Part shown: positions 53,895-63,674 of the stretch, piece by piece
Numbering within the stretch: the first letter of the stretch is position 1
Layout of the letters: each line of letters starts with the position of its first letter
Origin: an uncultured Saprospiraceae bacterium
GTDB taxonomy: Bacteria > Bacteroidota > Bacteroidia > Chitinophagales > Saprospiraceae
NCBI GenBank assembly: GCA_938045585.1
Contig: CALIAU010000002.1
Span: forward strand, 62,001 to 126,000
Length of the DNA: 64,000 nt
Reading direction: 5' to 3'
Made by a program: the position numbers and the translations under genes
Notes under the pieces: model-generated
The model's input: only the letters and a program-made list of their open reading frames with translations
Told to the model about the DNA's origin: nothing
The model's database searches: none

Positions 53895-54863
53895 CTACAT
53901 TGCACTCATGGCAGTAAGTGTGTATCCTTCTTCTCGGAGCAGGTTAATAACCCCTGTCTTGCCCCCTAAGTGACCGGCCCCTACTGCAAAGAAAACTGGT
54001 TTCTTGACCATCAGAGCACGCATGAGGGGAATCCAATTTTTATTTCTCTCTACGAGTAAGATATCATCATAATTGGACATAGAGCCACTGCTTTCGTCTT
54101 CCATCATATTTGCCATTGCGGTGATATCTTGATCAGTGTACATTTTAACCATTTCTTGGAAGCTTTCTCCACCTGTGTCCTCTGCTTGTATCGCTTCTAC
54201 GAGCATTTCTGCTTGTGCTTTATAGGGTATCTTTTCGAAGATGCTCATCTGGAATTCCATGGTTTCTAAGCCACTTACATCCTTCTTCATTTCTTTTGCT
54301 AATTCAAACAATTCAAACTCATAGGACTTGGTTGTAGGTTCTTCTGATCCTCCACCTAGAAGGCTACCCATATCCATATCTCCGGACGCAAAGGCTGTTA
54401 AAAACATAGGCTTAAATTTTTCCAACATAAACATAGGGAGTCCCATGTCTGAGAAATGCGCATTGACCATTTCGTAGTCTGTTGCAGTCAAGAGATCTTT
54501 TAGTGTAGTATCATTTGACATAAATACATGTTGGAGCATGCCCATTTGTTTTCCCATATCAGACATATCATCCATATCGATTTCGAATACTACATCTTCT
54601 GTTTGTTCAAATGCTGCTAAAGTTCCTTTTGGATAAAAGAAGTCATCCTTGCCAATCAAATGTATCGTCCCATAGAGATACGAGGGCTGCGTGATGTCCT
54701 TCCCCGAAATTTTCCAGAGCAAGGAGTTTTCCAACCGTAGACCCTTATCAGACATCTTAGACATCTGTTCCGCAGTCACCTTAGCTCCTTCTTTTGTCGT
54801 CTTACAAGCAGTGAATATGCTCAAGAAAGAGGCAAGTATGAGGAGTATGTTAAAAGTTTTCAT
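53895..54863 (-). CDS. TraB/GumN-family protein, lipoprotein
   Basis: 322 residues. Signal with lipobox (FLSIFTAC, Cys at 20). The TraB/GumN domain starts at the SYLYGTIHLIGKDDF motif (G-T-I-H) and ends with AVGAGHLGGKTGVINLLREEGYTL, the paired conserved His/Gly motifs of the family, which is related to metal-dependent Tiki-like proteases. Catalytic activity has been proposed for the superfamily but not shown for bacterial members of this type. It lies 4 bases after rlmB and 6 before the carbonic anhydrase gene: a likely three-gene message with no shared function evident. Confidence 0.9.
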   Translation of the reverse strand: MKTFNILLILASFLSIFTACKTTKEGAKVTAEQMSKMSDKGLRLENSLLWKISGKDITQPSYLYGTIHLIGKDDFFYPKGTLAAFEQTEDVVFEIDMDDMSDMGKQMGMLQHVFMSNDTTLKDLLTATDYEMVNAHFSDMGLPMFMLEKFKPMFLTAFASGDMDMGSLLGGGSEEPTTKSYEFELFELAKEMKKDVSGLETMEFQMSIFEKIPYKAQAEMLVEAIQAEDTGGESFQEMVKMYTDQDITAMANMMEDESSGSMSNYDDILLVERNKNWIPLMRALMVKKPVFFAVGAGHLGGKTGVINLLREEGYTLTAMSAM

Positions 54864-54867
54864 CTAA

Positions 54868-55620
54868 TTATATTTTTGAATCGGCTCTGGTTTTGAATAT
54901 CTCATATAAAACTACACCTGTGGCGACAGAAACGTTCAAAGAATCTATATTTCCTTTGCCGGGTATATGCATAAGGTGATCACAAAAGGCTTTTACTTCT
55001 CTGCTCATACCTTTTTCTTCAGATCCCATTATAATGGCAAGAGGAGCGTTTAATACATCTTGCTTAGAAAATTCCATCTTATCTACCTCTGTTCCAACAA
55101 TGCTTATACCTGATTGTTTTAGGTATTCAAGTGCTTTGACAATAGAGCCTACTCTACAGACAGGAATTTCAAGTAGTGCCCCTGCAGAGATTTTTACAGC
55201 TGTACTGTTTAAGGGAGCGGCATTTTTTAAGGAATAAATAATCGCATGTACACCAAACCAGTGTGCAGAACGCGCGATAGCGCCTATGTTATGGATATCT
55301 GTAATGTTGTCTAAAATTAAGAATAGTGGCGTTTCGCCCTGTTCAAAGGTGTGTTGTAAGATATCTTCAAGTTCGTAAAACTGGATAGGAGTAGTAAAGG
55401 CAATAACACCCTGATGGTTTTTAAAATGCGAAAGTCTATCTAGTTTGTTCTGAGGTACCTTAGATAAAGGAATTCTGTGTGTTTTAGCATACTGGCGGAG
55501 CTGTTTTTCGAAGGGACCAGACATTTTTTGCTCCACTAAAAACTTATCTATAGTCCTATCTGAATCTAAAAGTTCCTCGATAGGTTTTCTCCCATATACT
55601 ATATCGTCTGCAAATTTCAC
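54868..55620 (-). CDS. rlmB: 23S rRNA (guanosine(2251)-2'-O)-methyltransferase (TrmH/SPOUT)
   Basis: 250 residues. The N-terminal ribosome/RNA-binding domain (1-75: IVYGRKPIEELLDSDRTIDKFLV) is followed by a SPOUT knot with motif 1 LILDNITDIHNIGAIARSAHWFG, motif 2 IIMGSEEKGMS and motif 3 IPGKGNIDSLNVSVATGVVLYEI. These fit RlmB, which 2'-O-methylates G2251 of 23S rRNA; TrmH-type tRNA activity cannot be excluded by sequence alone. First gene of a run with TraB and carbonic anhydrase genes. Confidence 0.93.
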   Translation of the reverse strand: MKFADDIVYGRKPIEELLDSDRTIDKFLVEQKMSGPFEKQLRQYAKTHRIPLSKVPQNKLDRLSHFKNHQGVIAFTTPIQFYELEDILQHTFEQGETPLFLILDNITDIHNIGAIARSAHWFGVHAIIYSLKNAAPLNSTAVKISAGALLEIPVCRVGSIVKALEYLKQSGISIVGTEVDKMEFSKQDVLNAPLAIIMGSEEKGMSREVKAFCDHLMHIPGKGNIDSLNVSVATGVVLYEIFKTRADSKI

Positions 55621-55685
55621 TTAAATAGGTCTTCGTTACTACATCTTTAATGGCGAATCTGCCACAATTTAGAGCTATTATAATG

Positions 55686-55693
55686 TATATTTG
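55686..55693 (+). promoter_or_regulatory. -7 promoter element for the M36 peptidase gene
   Basis: TATATTTG is an exact TAnnTTTG match, 28 bases before the ATG at 55722. No -33 element. Confidence 0.5.
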
Positions 55694-55721
55694 GCTAAAT
55701 CATAAAAAAGTAATATAACTG

Positions 55722-58700
55722 ATGAAAAAACTTTTACTACTATTTATTTCGGCAGTTTCTCTGAATTTAGTCGCTCAAGACAGGTTCAACGATGCCGACA
55801 TCCAGAATTATCTCAAGGAAAATCTTGAGACCTTAGGCTTAACAAATGGAGATATAGACGATTATAATATTGATAAATCGTATGTATCAGACGGTATTGA
55901 ATATATTTCTATTGTACAAAGCATAGATGGTGTACCTGTGGAGGGTGCAATTATTAATCTTACTATAAAAAACAAGAAGGTTGTTTACTTTGGTAATAGA
56001 TTTATCAAAAACCTTGATAGTAAAGTCGTTAATACCAAATTTGCACTAAATGGAGAAGATGCATTTGAAGCTGTACAAACAGAGCTTGGTTATGTAACGC
56101 GTAGTGCTCCAAAGGTCATAAAAGTAGAAGATGGTAAAACTAGTTTTGAACAACCAATTTTTGCAAATAAAGATGTAGTAGTACAAAAGAAATACTTCTA
56201 TAACTCTAAAGAGGATATAGTAAGTCCTACTTGGGAGGTTGAGATAAGTATGAGTACTTCAGCAGATTATTGGTTGTATAAGATTGATGCGAACACTAAG
56301 CAAGTTCTTGACAAGAGAAATCTTACCCTATATTGTAAATTTGGTCATGCACACAGTCATACAAGTTCACATTCTTGTGAAGGAACTGCTTCTAAGCAAA
56401 CTACAATGTTGAGTCCTAGCTTAGTTGAGAAACCTGTAGTATCTGGTACTTACAATGTATTTCCTATTCCATTAGAGGCACCTTCATTTGGTGATCAAAC
56501 TGTAGTTACGCAGCCTCATTTTGAAAGCGCATCCCCTTTTGGATGGCATGATACAAACGGCATAGCTGGTGATGAATTTACAATTACAAGAGGAAATAAT
56601 GTACATGCGTTCGAAACAGATATTACAACTGCAGTAGAACCAGATGGCGGAGATGATCTCATTTTTGATTTTGCATATGATCCGCAAGCAGAGCCTCAGG
56701 ATCAAACAGATGTAACTCTTACTCAGTTATTTTACTTAGTAAATATAATTCATGATATCACATATGGTTTAGGTTTCAATGAGCAGTCAGGTAATTTCCA
56801 ACAAAATAACTATGGAAACGGAGGTTCACAAAATGACCAAGCACAAGCAATAGTTGATTTTACTTTTGCTAATAATGCTTCCATGGCTACACCTCCAGAT
56901 GGTCAATCTCCAACTTTGAGAATGGGTGTTTTCACTCAAACAAGTTCTGTTGTTCAGATTTTAGAGCCAGAACAACTAGAAGGAGATATAGATTTTGGAG
57001 CTATTGGAGATGGATGGGGATATGTTAACTATGATGACTTTGATGTTACTGCAGAGATTGCAATTGCATTTGATGCAAGTATACAGGGTGCCACTGAGGT
57101 ATGTGATGAAGTAGTTAACACTTCTGACGTACAAGGTAAAATCGCACTTATTGATAGAGGTGGTTGCGAGTTTGGAACAAAGGCACTCAACGCACAAAAT
57201 GCTGGTGCTGTGGGTGTTTTAATATGTAACAGACCAGGAATTAATGGTGGAGATGGTGAAGAATTTATAGGAATGGCTGGTGGGGCCGATGGAATCAATG
57301 TCGTAATTCCTGCAGCATTTCTTCAAACAAGTGTTTGTAACAGAATCCGAGCATCTATAAACTCAGGTACTCCTGTAGAAATGCAAATAAAGCCAGCAGA
57401 ACTGGATGGACCTACCCTAAGAGGATCAGCATTAGATAATGGAATTATCATACATGAATTTATGCATGGGATTACGAATCGTATGTCCAATGGTTTAAAT
57501 TCTGCTGAGCAGATGGGTGAAGGTTGGAGTGATATTCTTGCTCTTGTTCTTACGCATGAATTAGGCGATACTGGAGAAGATAGCAGAGGAATTGGAACCT
57601 ATGCACTTGGAGAGAGTGTTACAGGTGGAGGAATCAGAAGATTCCCTTACTCAAGGGATATGAGCATCAACCCTCAGACCTATGCAGACCTACCGAATAC
57701 GGGAGCTGGAGTACACCCAATTGGTGAACTTTGGGTAGCTATGACTTGGGACATGTACTGGAATTTTGTAGATGAGTACGGATTTGACGCTACATGGCAG
57801 GACGAAGAATCAGGAAACTTTAAAGCTACACGTTTAATACTAGAAGCATTAAAATTACAACCAGCTGGACCTGGTTTTGTAGATGGTCGTAATGCGATCA
57901 TTGGAGCGGATCAGATTCTTTATAATGGAGAAAATGAGTGTCTAATCTGGAATGCATTTTCAAGAAGAGGTTTAGGAATTAATGCAGACCAAGGAAGTCC
58001 AGATGATATTGCAGATGGTGTTCCTAACTTTGAAAACACACTGAGATGTAATCCGCGTTTAGATATTAAGCGAACTGTATCTGACTTGATAACAGCTGGA
58101 AATACGATTAATGTAACATCTACAGTGACTAACTTTACAGAAGACGAACAAACAAATGTAATCGTAAAAGAAGTTTTAGAAACAGGCCTTAGCTTTGTAG
58201 AAGGTTCTTCGAATTATCCTGCAACAGTTTCAGGAAATGAGATTACGTTTGATATTGGAACTATTGCCTCAGAAGGGGTTATAGATCTTAGCTATGAAAT
58301 CAGTACACCGGCTGAGTCATCACAAACGCTGTATTATGATGAATTACAGGATAATTCTCAATATATAGTAGACTTTGCATCCGGTTTTAATAACTGGTCA
58401 TTAAACTCAGATCAGGCTAGATCAGGAACACGTTCTGTAAATATTCCAGACGTTACAAGTGCAGCGGACATACGTCTTGTATATCAAGACTTAGAAGTTT
58501 CAGGTGACAATCCAGCTTTCCGTTTCTGGCATAAATATGAGACGAACAGTGGATCGAATGGTGGCTTTTTAGAAGTTTCTACGGATGGACTATCATGGTT
58601 CCCTGTAGCAGACAAAATGATTCGTAATGGATACAATTCTATTATTTCCTATGCTAATTTAGTTATTCCTAATCTTCAGGGATATACAGGAACTAACTTG

Positions 58701-59231
58701 GATGATTGGCAGGATGTGATTATTGATCTTTCTGAATATGCGGGACAAACAATTTCTATGCGTTTTAGATTTGCAACTGCAGATCCTGCGGATATCACTG
58801 GCTTAACAGCACTCAGTGGATGGTTTGTAGATGATGTAGAAGTGATGGATCTAGTTAGCTACATAACAACAGGTTGTGCTAGTTCTGATCAGTTTGGAGA
58901 AACATGTGCTGAAGAAGGTTTGACAATCGTTGATTCTGAGATAGGAGGAACTTCTACTGAGGACGAGCAATTTGATAGCAATTTAAATATGTCACTTTAT
59001 CCAAATCCGGCTAATGACCAGGTTGTACTTCAGTTAAATTCATCAGAGAATTATACAGCGCAGTTATCTATAGACAATATAGACGGAAAGCGTGTTTATA
59101 GTGATGTTATAAGCATTGACAATGTAACAAGCATAACAAAGATTGATACTAGAAATTTTGCAAAAGGAATGTATTTAGTAAAAATACAATCTGGAAATGC
59201 GATTAAGACAGAGAAATTAGTAATCAATTAA
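55722..59231 (+). CDS. M36 (fungalysin-type) metalloprotease with T9SS sorting domain
   Basis: 1169 residues. Signal peptide (MKKLLLLFISAVSLNLVAQ), then an FTP-type propeptide (about 20-190). The catalytic domain has the zinc motif in IIHEFMHGITNRM (HExxH at about 577-581) and the third ligand region in GEGWSD some 20 residues later. A protease-associated (PA) domain is inserted before the catalytic motif (KIALIDRGGCEFGTKALNAQNAGAVGVLI). After it come a DUF11-like module, a fibronectin-like/MAM-type domain (RFWHKYETNSGSNGGFLEVS) and a T9SS type-A sorting domain (SLYPNPANDQVVLQL...KTEKLVIN). This should be a secreted protein-degrading enzyme. Strong terminator follows. Confidence 0.93.
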   Translation: MKKLLLLFISAVSLNLVAQDRFNDADIQNYLKENLETLGLTNGDIDDYNIDKSYVSDGIEYISIVQSIDGVPVEGAIINLTIKNKKVVYFGNRFIKNLDSKVVNTKFALNGEDAFEAVQTELGYVTRSAPKVIKVEDGKTSFEQPIFANKDVVVQKKYFYNSKEDIVSPTWEVEISMSTSADYWLYKIDANTKQVLDKRNLTLYCKFGHAHSHTSSHSCEGTASKQTTMLSPSLVEKPVVSGTYNVFPIPLEAPSFGDQTVVTQPHFESASPFGWHDTNGIAGDEFTITRGNNVHAFETDITTAVEPDGGDDLIFDFAYDPQAEPQDQTDVTLTQLFYLVNIIHDITYGLGFNEQSGNFQQNNYGNGGSQNDQAQAIVDFTFANNASMATPPDGQSPTLRMGVFTQTSSVVQILEPEQLEGDIDFGAIGDGWGYVNYDDFDVTAEIAIAFDASIQGATEVCDEVVNTSDVQGKIALIDRGGCEFGTKALNAQNAGAVGVLICNRPGINGGDGEEFIGMAGGADGINVVIPAAFLQTSVCNRIRASINSGTPVEMQIKPAELDGPTLRGSALDNGIIIHEFMHGITNRMSNGLNSAEQMGEGWSDILALVLTHELGDTGEDSRGIGTYALGESVTGGGIRRFPYSRDMSINPQTYADLPNTGAGVHPIGELWVAMTWDMYWNFVDEYGFDATWQDEESGNFKATRLILEALKLQPAGPGFVDGRNAIIGADQILYNGENECLIWNAFSRRGLGINADQGSPDDIADGVPNFENTLRCNPRLDIKRTVSDLITAGNTINVTSTVTNFTEDEQTNVIVKEVLETGLSFVEGSSNYPATVSGNEITFDIGTIASEGVIDLSYEISTPAESSQTLYYDELQDNSQYIVDFASGFNNWSLNSDQARSGTRSVNIPDVTSAADIRLVYQDLEVSGDNPAFRFWHKYETNSGSNGGFLEVSTDGLSWFPVADKMIRNGYNSIISYANLVIPNLQGYTGTNLDDWQDVIIDLSEYAGQTISMRFRFATADPADITGLTALSGWFVDDVEVMDLVSYITTGCASSDQFGETCAEEGLTIVDSEIGGTSTEDEQFDSNLNMSLYPNPANDQVVLQLNSSENYTAQLSIDNIDGKRVYSDVISIDNVTSITKIDTRNFAKGMYLVKIQSGNAIKTEKLVIN

Positions 59232-59248
59232 GATTAGAAACACAGATA

Positions 59249-59284
59249 AAAAAAAGCCGCTTGATTTCTCAAGCGGCTTTTTTT
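59249..59284. terminator. Strong bidirectional terminator
   Basis: A-rich tract, then GCCGCTTGA-TTTC-TCAAGCGGC, then seven T: a 16-bp stem with a four-base loop. It ends the M36 gene and also stands after the coiled-coil gene on the minus strand. Confidence 0.93.
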
Positions 59285-59350
59285 ATGTCTTGTTTTAGCT
59301 ATTCTTTTCTATAAAGTAAGCCTCTTCTTAACAGCAGAGGTATAGATCTT

Positions 59351-60796
59351 CTATTCCTCTTCTGTTAAGCTTTGTACTGTATCCTCAATTTTGTCTTCAA
59401 CGACTTCTACAACCGCTTTTACTGTATCCACAACTTCTTCCATTGCCTCTCCAACAGTTGCAGCAATTGCACCTATCAGACCCTGCTTTGCTTCAGGCAC
59501 ACTGGATTCTGCAGCTGATGTTTCTGATGTAGGAGCCTCCACCACAGGAGCTTCTTTCTTTACTGGTTCATCCTTTGGCAACTCGACCGGAGGAAGCTTC
59601 GTTTGTGGTTTTCCTTTAATTGCAGTAGCTGACTTTTCCAATTTTTCTTTGTCATGCGATTCTGATTTGGCCTTTATTTCGTTGGCTATCTTTTCTTTCA
59701 CTTTTTTCTTTGTCTCTTCTATTTCCTTTCTTTCTTGCTTTTTCTGATCACGGATTTTTTCTTGTTCTATTCTCCCTTCCAGTTCCGTTTTGGTTTTAAG
59801 CATATCCTGCAACTTCTCTTCCTTAGAAACAACCCGACTCTGCATCATGGCCATCTTTGCTTGACGAATCTGCTGCTCTAACTGTCCTTCTGATTGCGCA
59901 GCACGTTTATCTTGGAAATCAAGCTCAGATTTATCTTTGTTTATAGAGCGCTCCATTTTTTGGATAGCATTCAGCAAGCCGTTATATCTTCGCTCTACCC
60001 GTTGCAAACCACTTTCTTCTCTTCCTCCTCCCGATTTTCCGTACTTCTTCTCCTTTAAATTCTTAAATGTACCATCCAATTTTTTCCAGGCCTTAGATCT
60101 ATCGTCTTTAGTAAAGTCAATTCCTTTAAATTCTGCTTGGAGGCTTTTAAGTTCTTCAAATAAGGGTTTCAAACCCAGACCCTTATCAACCTTCTCCTGC
60201 ACATCATTTAACTTGGTCATGAATGTATCTAAATGTTCAGAAGAAAGCTTTTTAAATTCCTGATCCAGGGTTTTTCTTAATTTTTTAAGCCGCTCAAATA
60301 TATCGTTGGTCTCTTTCTTTAATTCATTGGCATGCTCTCTAAATAAATTACGCTCTCTTGCCTGGTCCTGTACCTTTGCCCAAAAGCCCTTCATCTCTTC
60401 CCAAACTGAGCCTTCAAATTTTGTTAAACCCTCCACTTTTGTCTTTATGTCTTCTAATTCTGTTTTATAGAGTGCATACAATTTTGAAGAGAGGACTACA
60501 AAATGCCATTCTGTTTTGGCTCTATTTATAATATCAGTTCGCTCTACCTTTATATCTTCTGGTAAGATATCATCTGTCATACTAAGGGGTCGCACCATAG
60601 TAGCATGACCTTCTGGCATTGCTACATCATTTCCTTCACGCCAAACATTCATCATAGACTTATAGAAGTCCTCTGTTGCTTTTTCTTGTGGTATTGTGTG
60701 CAGTAGTATGTTATTTTCCTCCTCTTGTAATTCTAATCCAAGAAGGATTTTTTTGTCTTCTTTGTCAGTTCCCCAGAGTACAATTCGTTTTTTCAT
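59351..60796 (-). CDS. Long coiled-coil protein of unknown function
   Basis: 481 residues, cytoplasmic (no signal). Residues 1-115 form a beta-rich N-terminal part (RIVLWGTDKEDKKILLGLELQEEENNILLHTIPQ) of unknown fold. About 115-390 is a long heptad-patterned coiled coil, heavily charged (Glu/Lys). The section around 160-290 (AEFKGIDFTKDDRSKAWKKLDGTFKNLKEK) recalls the three-helix DUF349 repeat but is not a firm match. An acidic Pro/Ala/Thr tail with an amphipathic AIAATVGEAMEEVVDTVKAVVEVVED end completes it. It may be a structural or scaffold protein; no close family recognised. Next gene upstream on the strand is asd, 42 bases away. Confidence 0.7.
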   Translation of the reverse strand: MKKRIVLWGTDKEDKKILLGLELQEEENNILLHTIPQEKATEDFYKSMMNVWREGNDVAMPEGHATMVRPLSMTDDILPEDIKVERTDIINRAKTEWHFVVLSSKLYALYKTELEDIKTKVEGLTKFEGSVWEEMKGFWAKVQDQARERNLFREHANELKKETNDIFERLKKLRKTLDQEFKKLSSEHLDTFMTKLNDVQEKVDKGLGLKPLFEELKSLQAEFKGIDFTKDDRSKAWKKLDGTFKNLKEKKYGKSGGGREESGLQRVERRYNGLLNAIQKMERSINKDKSELDFQDKRAAQSEGQLEQQIRQAKMAMMQSRVVSKEEKLQDMLKTKTELEGRIEQEKIRDQKKQERKEIEETKKKVKEKIANEIKAKSESHDKEKLEKSATAIKGKPQTKLPPVELPKDEPVKKEAPVVEAPTSETSAAESSVPEAKQGLIGAIAATVGEAMEEVVDTVKAVVEVVEDKIEDTVQSLTEEE

Positions 60797-60838
60797 CTTA
60801 CAGTAATTTTAATTCGTTAATTCAGTAGTAATAAATTC

Positions 60839-61828
60839 TTAGAGAATACTCTCTTTTAAATATTCAGCTATTTGTACAGCATTCGTCGCTGCACCTTTTC
60901 TCAAGTTATCAGAAACTATCCACATATTCAACCCATTTGCAATAGAATCGTCTCTTCGCAACCTTCCGACAAATACATCATCTTTACCATATGCAAAGAG
61001 GGGCATGGGATATTTGTTCTTTTTTGGTTCGTCTTCCAGCACAATACCTGGAGCAGAATTTAAGATAGCGTTTACTGAATCCAACTCATATGGTTTCTGA
61101 AATTCTACATTCACTGCTTCTGAATGTCCTCCAAAAACAGGTACCCTGACAGCTGTGGCTGTGATAGCAATTTCCTGATCCCCTAAAATTTTTCTTGTTT
61201 CGTTTACAAGTTTAAGTTCTTCACGTGTATAACCATTCTCATAAAATACATCACAGTGTGGCAAGCAGTTTTCAAAGATAGGATGTGGATATACTTTTTC
61301 CACTTCTGTTCCTGATTTTTCCCCCTCGTATTGATCCACTGCATTTTTACCTGTTCCAGTAAATGATTGATAGGTAGAAATAACCAAACGTTTTAAACCG
61401 TACTCCTTTTCTAAAGGAGCTAGAGCAACCACCATTTGAATGGTAGAACAATTAGGATTTGCAATGATTTTGGTTTCACTGGAAATGGTATGTGTATTGA
61501 TCTCAGGAACTACTAAGGGAATCCCTTCCTCCATTCGCCAAGCAGAGGAATTATCAATTACAAAGGTTCCGTTTGCAGCATACTTAGGAGCCCACTCTTT
61601 AGATGTAGAGCCACCTGCAGAAAACAAGGCTATATCAATATCCTTCATTTGAACCGCTGTATCATTATCTATAACTGTATAGCTTTTGCCACAATACTCT
61701 ATTTGTTTGCCTACTGATCTCTTGGAAGCAACTGGAATAAGCTCTGTAACAGGAAAATTTCTTTCTTTTAGCACTTCTAACATGACACCTCCTACTAATC
61801 CTGTAACACCAACTACCGCAACTTTCAT
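60839..61828 (-). CDS. asd: Aspartate-semialdehyde dehydrogenase
   Basis: 329 residues. N-terminal NADP fold VAVVGVTGLVGGVMLEVLKERNFPV, FSAGGSTSKEW, the catalytic Cys in NPNCSTIQM, and the HSEAVNVEF motif with its substrate-binding His region. The enzyme reduces aspartyl phosphate to aspartate semialdehyde, the branch point for lysine/DAP, threonine and methionine. It is intact and typical in length. A full promoter with both elements lies upstream (61863-61893), and the coiled-coil gene follows with a 42-base gap on the same strand. Confidence 0.96.
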   Translation of the reverse strand: MKVAVVGVTGLVGGVMLEVLKERNFPVTELIPVASKRSVGKQIEYCGKSYTVIDNDTAVQMKDIDIALFSAGGSTSKEWAPKYAANGTFVIDNSSAWRMEEGIPLVVPEINTHTISSETKIIANPNCSTIQMVVALAPLEKEYGLKRLVISTYQSFTGTGKNAVDQYEGEKSGTEVEKVYPHPIFENCLPHCDVFYENGYTREELKLVNETRKILGDQEIAITATAVRVPVFGGHSEAVNVEFQKPYELDSVNAILNSAPGIVLEDEPKKNKYPMPLFAYGKDDVFVGRLRRDDSIANGLNMWIVSDNLRKGAATNAVQIAEYLKESIL

Positions 61829-61862
61829 ATCTTAGTATTTTTATTCAAAAAAAATAGAAAGA

Positions 61863-61893
61863 CAAAAGTATTCTAAATAACTTCATCCTGCAA
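61863..61893 (-). promoter_or_regulatory. Promoter of asd (TTG and TACTTTTG)
   Basis: On the minus strand TACTTTTG (61863-61870) is preceded by TTG (61891-61893) with a 20-base gap, both halves matching the Bacteroidota promoter consensus. The -33 half shares a base with the ATG at 61893 of the divergent gene. Confidence 0.7.
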
Positions 61894-63668
61894 TGCAGAA
61901 GAACATCTTATTTTTAATTTTTCTCTTATTCTCTGTCTGTGTGCATGCGCAGATTACAGATGACTTTTCCGATGGTGAGTTCGATAGTAATTTATCCTGG
62001 TCAGGAGATAAAGCCAATTTTGTTGTAAACTCAGAATTGGAATTACAACTGATGGCACCTGAGGCAGGCACTTCCTTTTTATATACAGATATTCAAATTG
62101 GTCCTGAAATGGAATGGGAATTCTATCTCAATATGGACTTCTCCCCTTCTGGGTCCAATAAATCTACCATCTATCTTGTCCTAGATGATTTTGATCCTAC
62201 TGCGGCAAATGGATATGGCTTGACCGTAGGAGAATCTGGTTCTGATGATGCCTTGATATTTTTTAAACTCGTGAATGGGAGTAAACAAAATTTGGGAAGA
62301 GGTACTCTAGGAGCAATGGCAACCGATCCTTCTACGGCAAGAGTACAGGTATCCCTAACAAATAATCAATCCTGGGTAATACGTGCTGACTATACAGGAG
62401 CAAACATGTTTACCACGGAAATTGAAATTGAGGATCCCATTACTAACTCAGGTTCTAGTTTTTTTGTACTTGAGTGCAGGTACACGTCGACGCGTACCGA
62501 ACATTTCTTTTTTGATGATTTTATTCTTCCTTTTGTGCCTGATACAACTGCACCAAGCATCAGTAATAGTTTTGTAGATGGAGATAATGCAGTAGTAGTA
62601 TGTTTTAATGAAGATGTTATTCTTCCCACTATTGGAGAGGTAGCAATCTCACCTGTCTTAAATATCAGCACAATTGAATATTATGACCTGCAAGAGAACA
62701 AGGTGCGCATAGTGTTTTCAGAAAATATTCCTAGTGGAGTAGATTACACCATGAGCTTAAATCAAATTTCTGATTTTAGTGGTAACGCAAGCAATTTTAC
62801 AAATATTGACTTTGCTATCATTGCGCAGGCTGAGAGAGGTGATTTAGTTGTCAATGAAATTCTAGCCGATCCTATTAGCGGAGGATTTGATTTTGTTGAG
62901 ATTGTTAATCGTACTGATAAGAAAATTTCTTTATTCAATATTGGAATTGCTAATCTGGATAAAGAAGAATTTGACTACATAGAAAATCGTACAGTTTTAG
63001 AACCGGGAGAATTCCTAGCGCTTTGTAAAAACATTGCGTTTTTAGAAGAGACATATACTATTGAAGATCCCATGGCACTGCACGAGAACGATATTCCTTC
63101 TTTCAATATATCTGATGGGAATGTCAGTATCGTCTTTGATGATGGGAGTACAAGTTTTGTAATAGACTCTTTTGATTATAATGAAGATTTGCATTTTGAC
63201 TTATTAGAAACGACTAAAGGGGTAAGCTTAGAACGTTTGTCTACAGAAACGGATGCAAACAATCCAGAGAATTGGCATTCTGCCTCTTCAGCAGCAGGCT
63301 TTGCAACACCAGGTTATGCAAATTCAAATGGGGTAATTCTTGGAGGGAGTGGCAACACCTTTTCTTTAGACAAGAAAATATTTTCTCCAGATGGCGATGG
63401 TTTTGAAGATTTAATCTTTTTAAATTATGTTTTTGACAAACCAGGTTACGTAATAAATATCAACATATTTGATGCGAATGGAAGATTTATACTTAATTTG
63501 GAGGAGTCTTTGATACCCTCACTAGAAGGATTTGTCAAATGGGATGGACTAAACATGGATAGCAGAAGAACACCAATTGGCTTGTATATTATGCATGTTA
63601 CAGGTTTTCACCCAGATGGAGATAATGTAGAAAACAAACTTGTGTTCGCGATTGCAGAACAGTTGTAA
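61893..63668 (+). CDS. Secreted protein with lamin-tail, Ig-like and gliding C-terminal-like domains
   Basis: 591 residues with a signal peptide (MQKNILFLIFLLFSVCVHAQ). Domains in order: an N-terminal lectin-like beta domain (to ~210), a bacterial Ig-like module (PDTTAPSISNSFVDGDNAVVVCFNEDV), a lamin-tail domain (LVVNEILADPISGGFDFVEIVNRTDKKISL) around 310-400, and a C-terminal FSPDGDGFEDLIFLNYVF region (residues ~495-590) that resembles a T9SS type-B-like end with YVININIFDANGRFI. The final residues do not carry the exact KG..R/K signal of type A. Surface or secreted, function unknown. Confidence 0.85.
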   Translation: MQKNILFLIFLLFSVCVHAQITDDFSDGEFDSNLSWSGDKANFVVNSELELQLMAPEAGTSFLYTDIQIGPEMEWEFYLNMDFSPSGSNKSTIYLVLDDFDPTAANGYGLTVGESGSDDALIFFKLVNGSKQNLGRGTLGAMATDPSTARVQVSLTNNQSWVIRADYTGANMFTTEIEIEDPITNSGSSFFVLECRYTSTRTEHFFFDDFILPFVPDTTAPSISNSFVDGDNAVVVCFNEDVILPTIGEVAISPVLNISTIEYYDLQENKVRIVFSENIPSGVDYTMSLNQISDFSGNASNFTNIDFAIIAQAERGDLVVNEILADPISGGFDFVEIVNRTDKKISLFNIGIANLDKEEFDYIENRTVLEPGEFLALCKNIAFLEETYTIEDPMALHENDIPSFNISDGNVSIVFDDGSTSFVIDSFDYNEDLHFDLLETTKGVSLERLSTETDANNPENWHSASSAAGFATPGYANSNGVILGGSGNTFSLDKKIFSPDGDGFEDLIFLNYVFDKPGYVININIFDANGRFILNLEESLIPSLEGFVKWDGLNMDSRRTPIGLYIMHVTGFHPDGDNVENKLVFAIAEQL

Positions 63669-63674
63669 TTTAGA

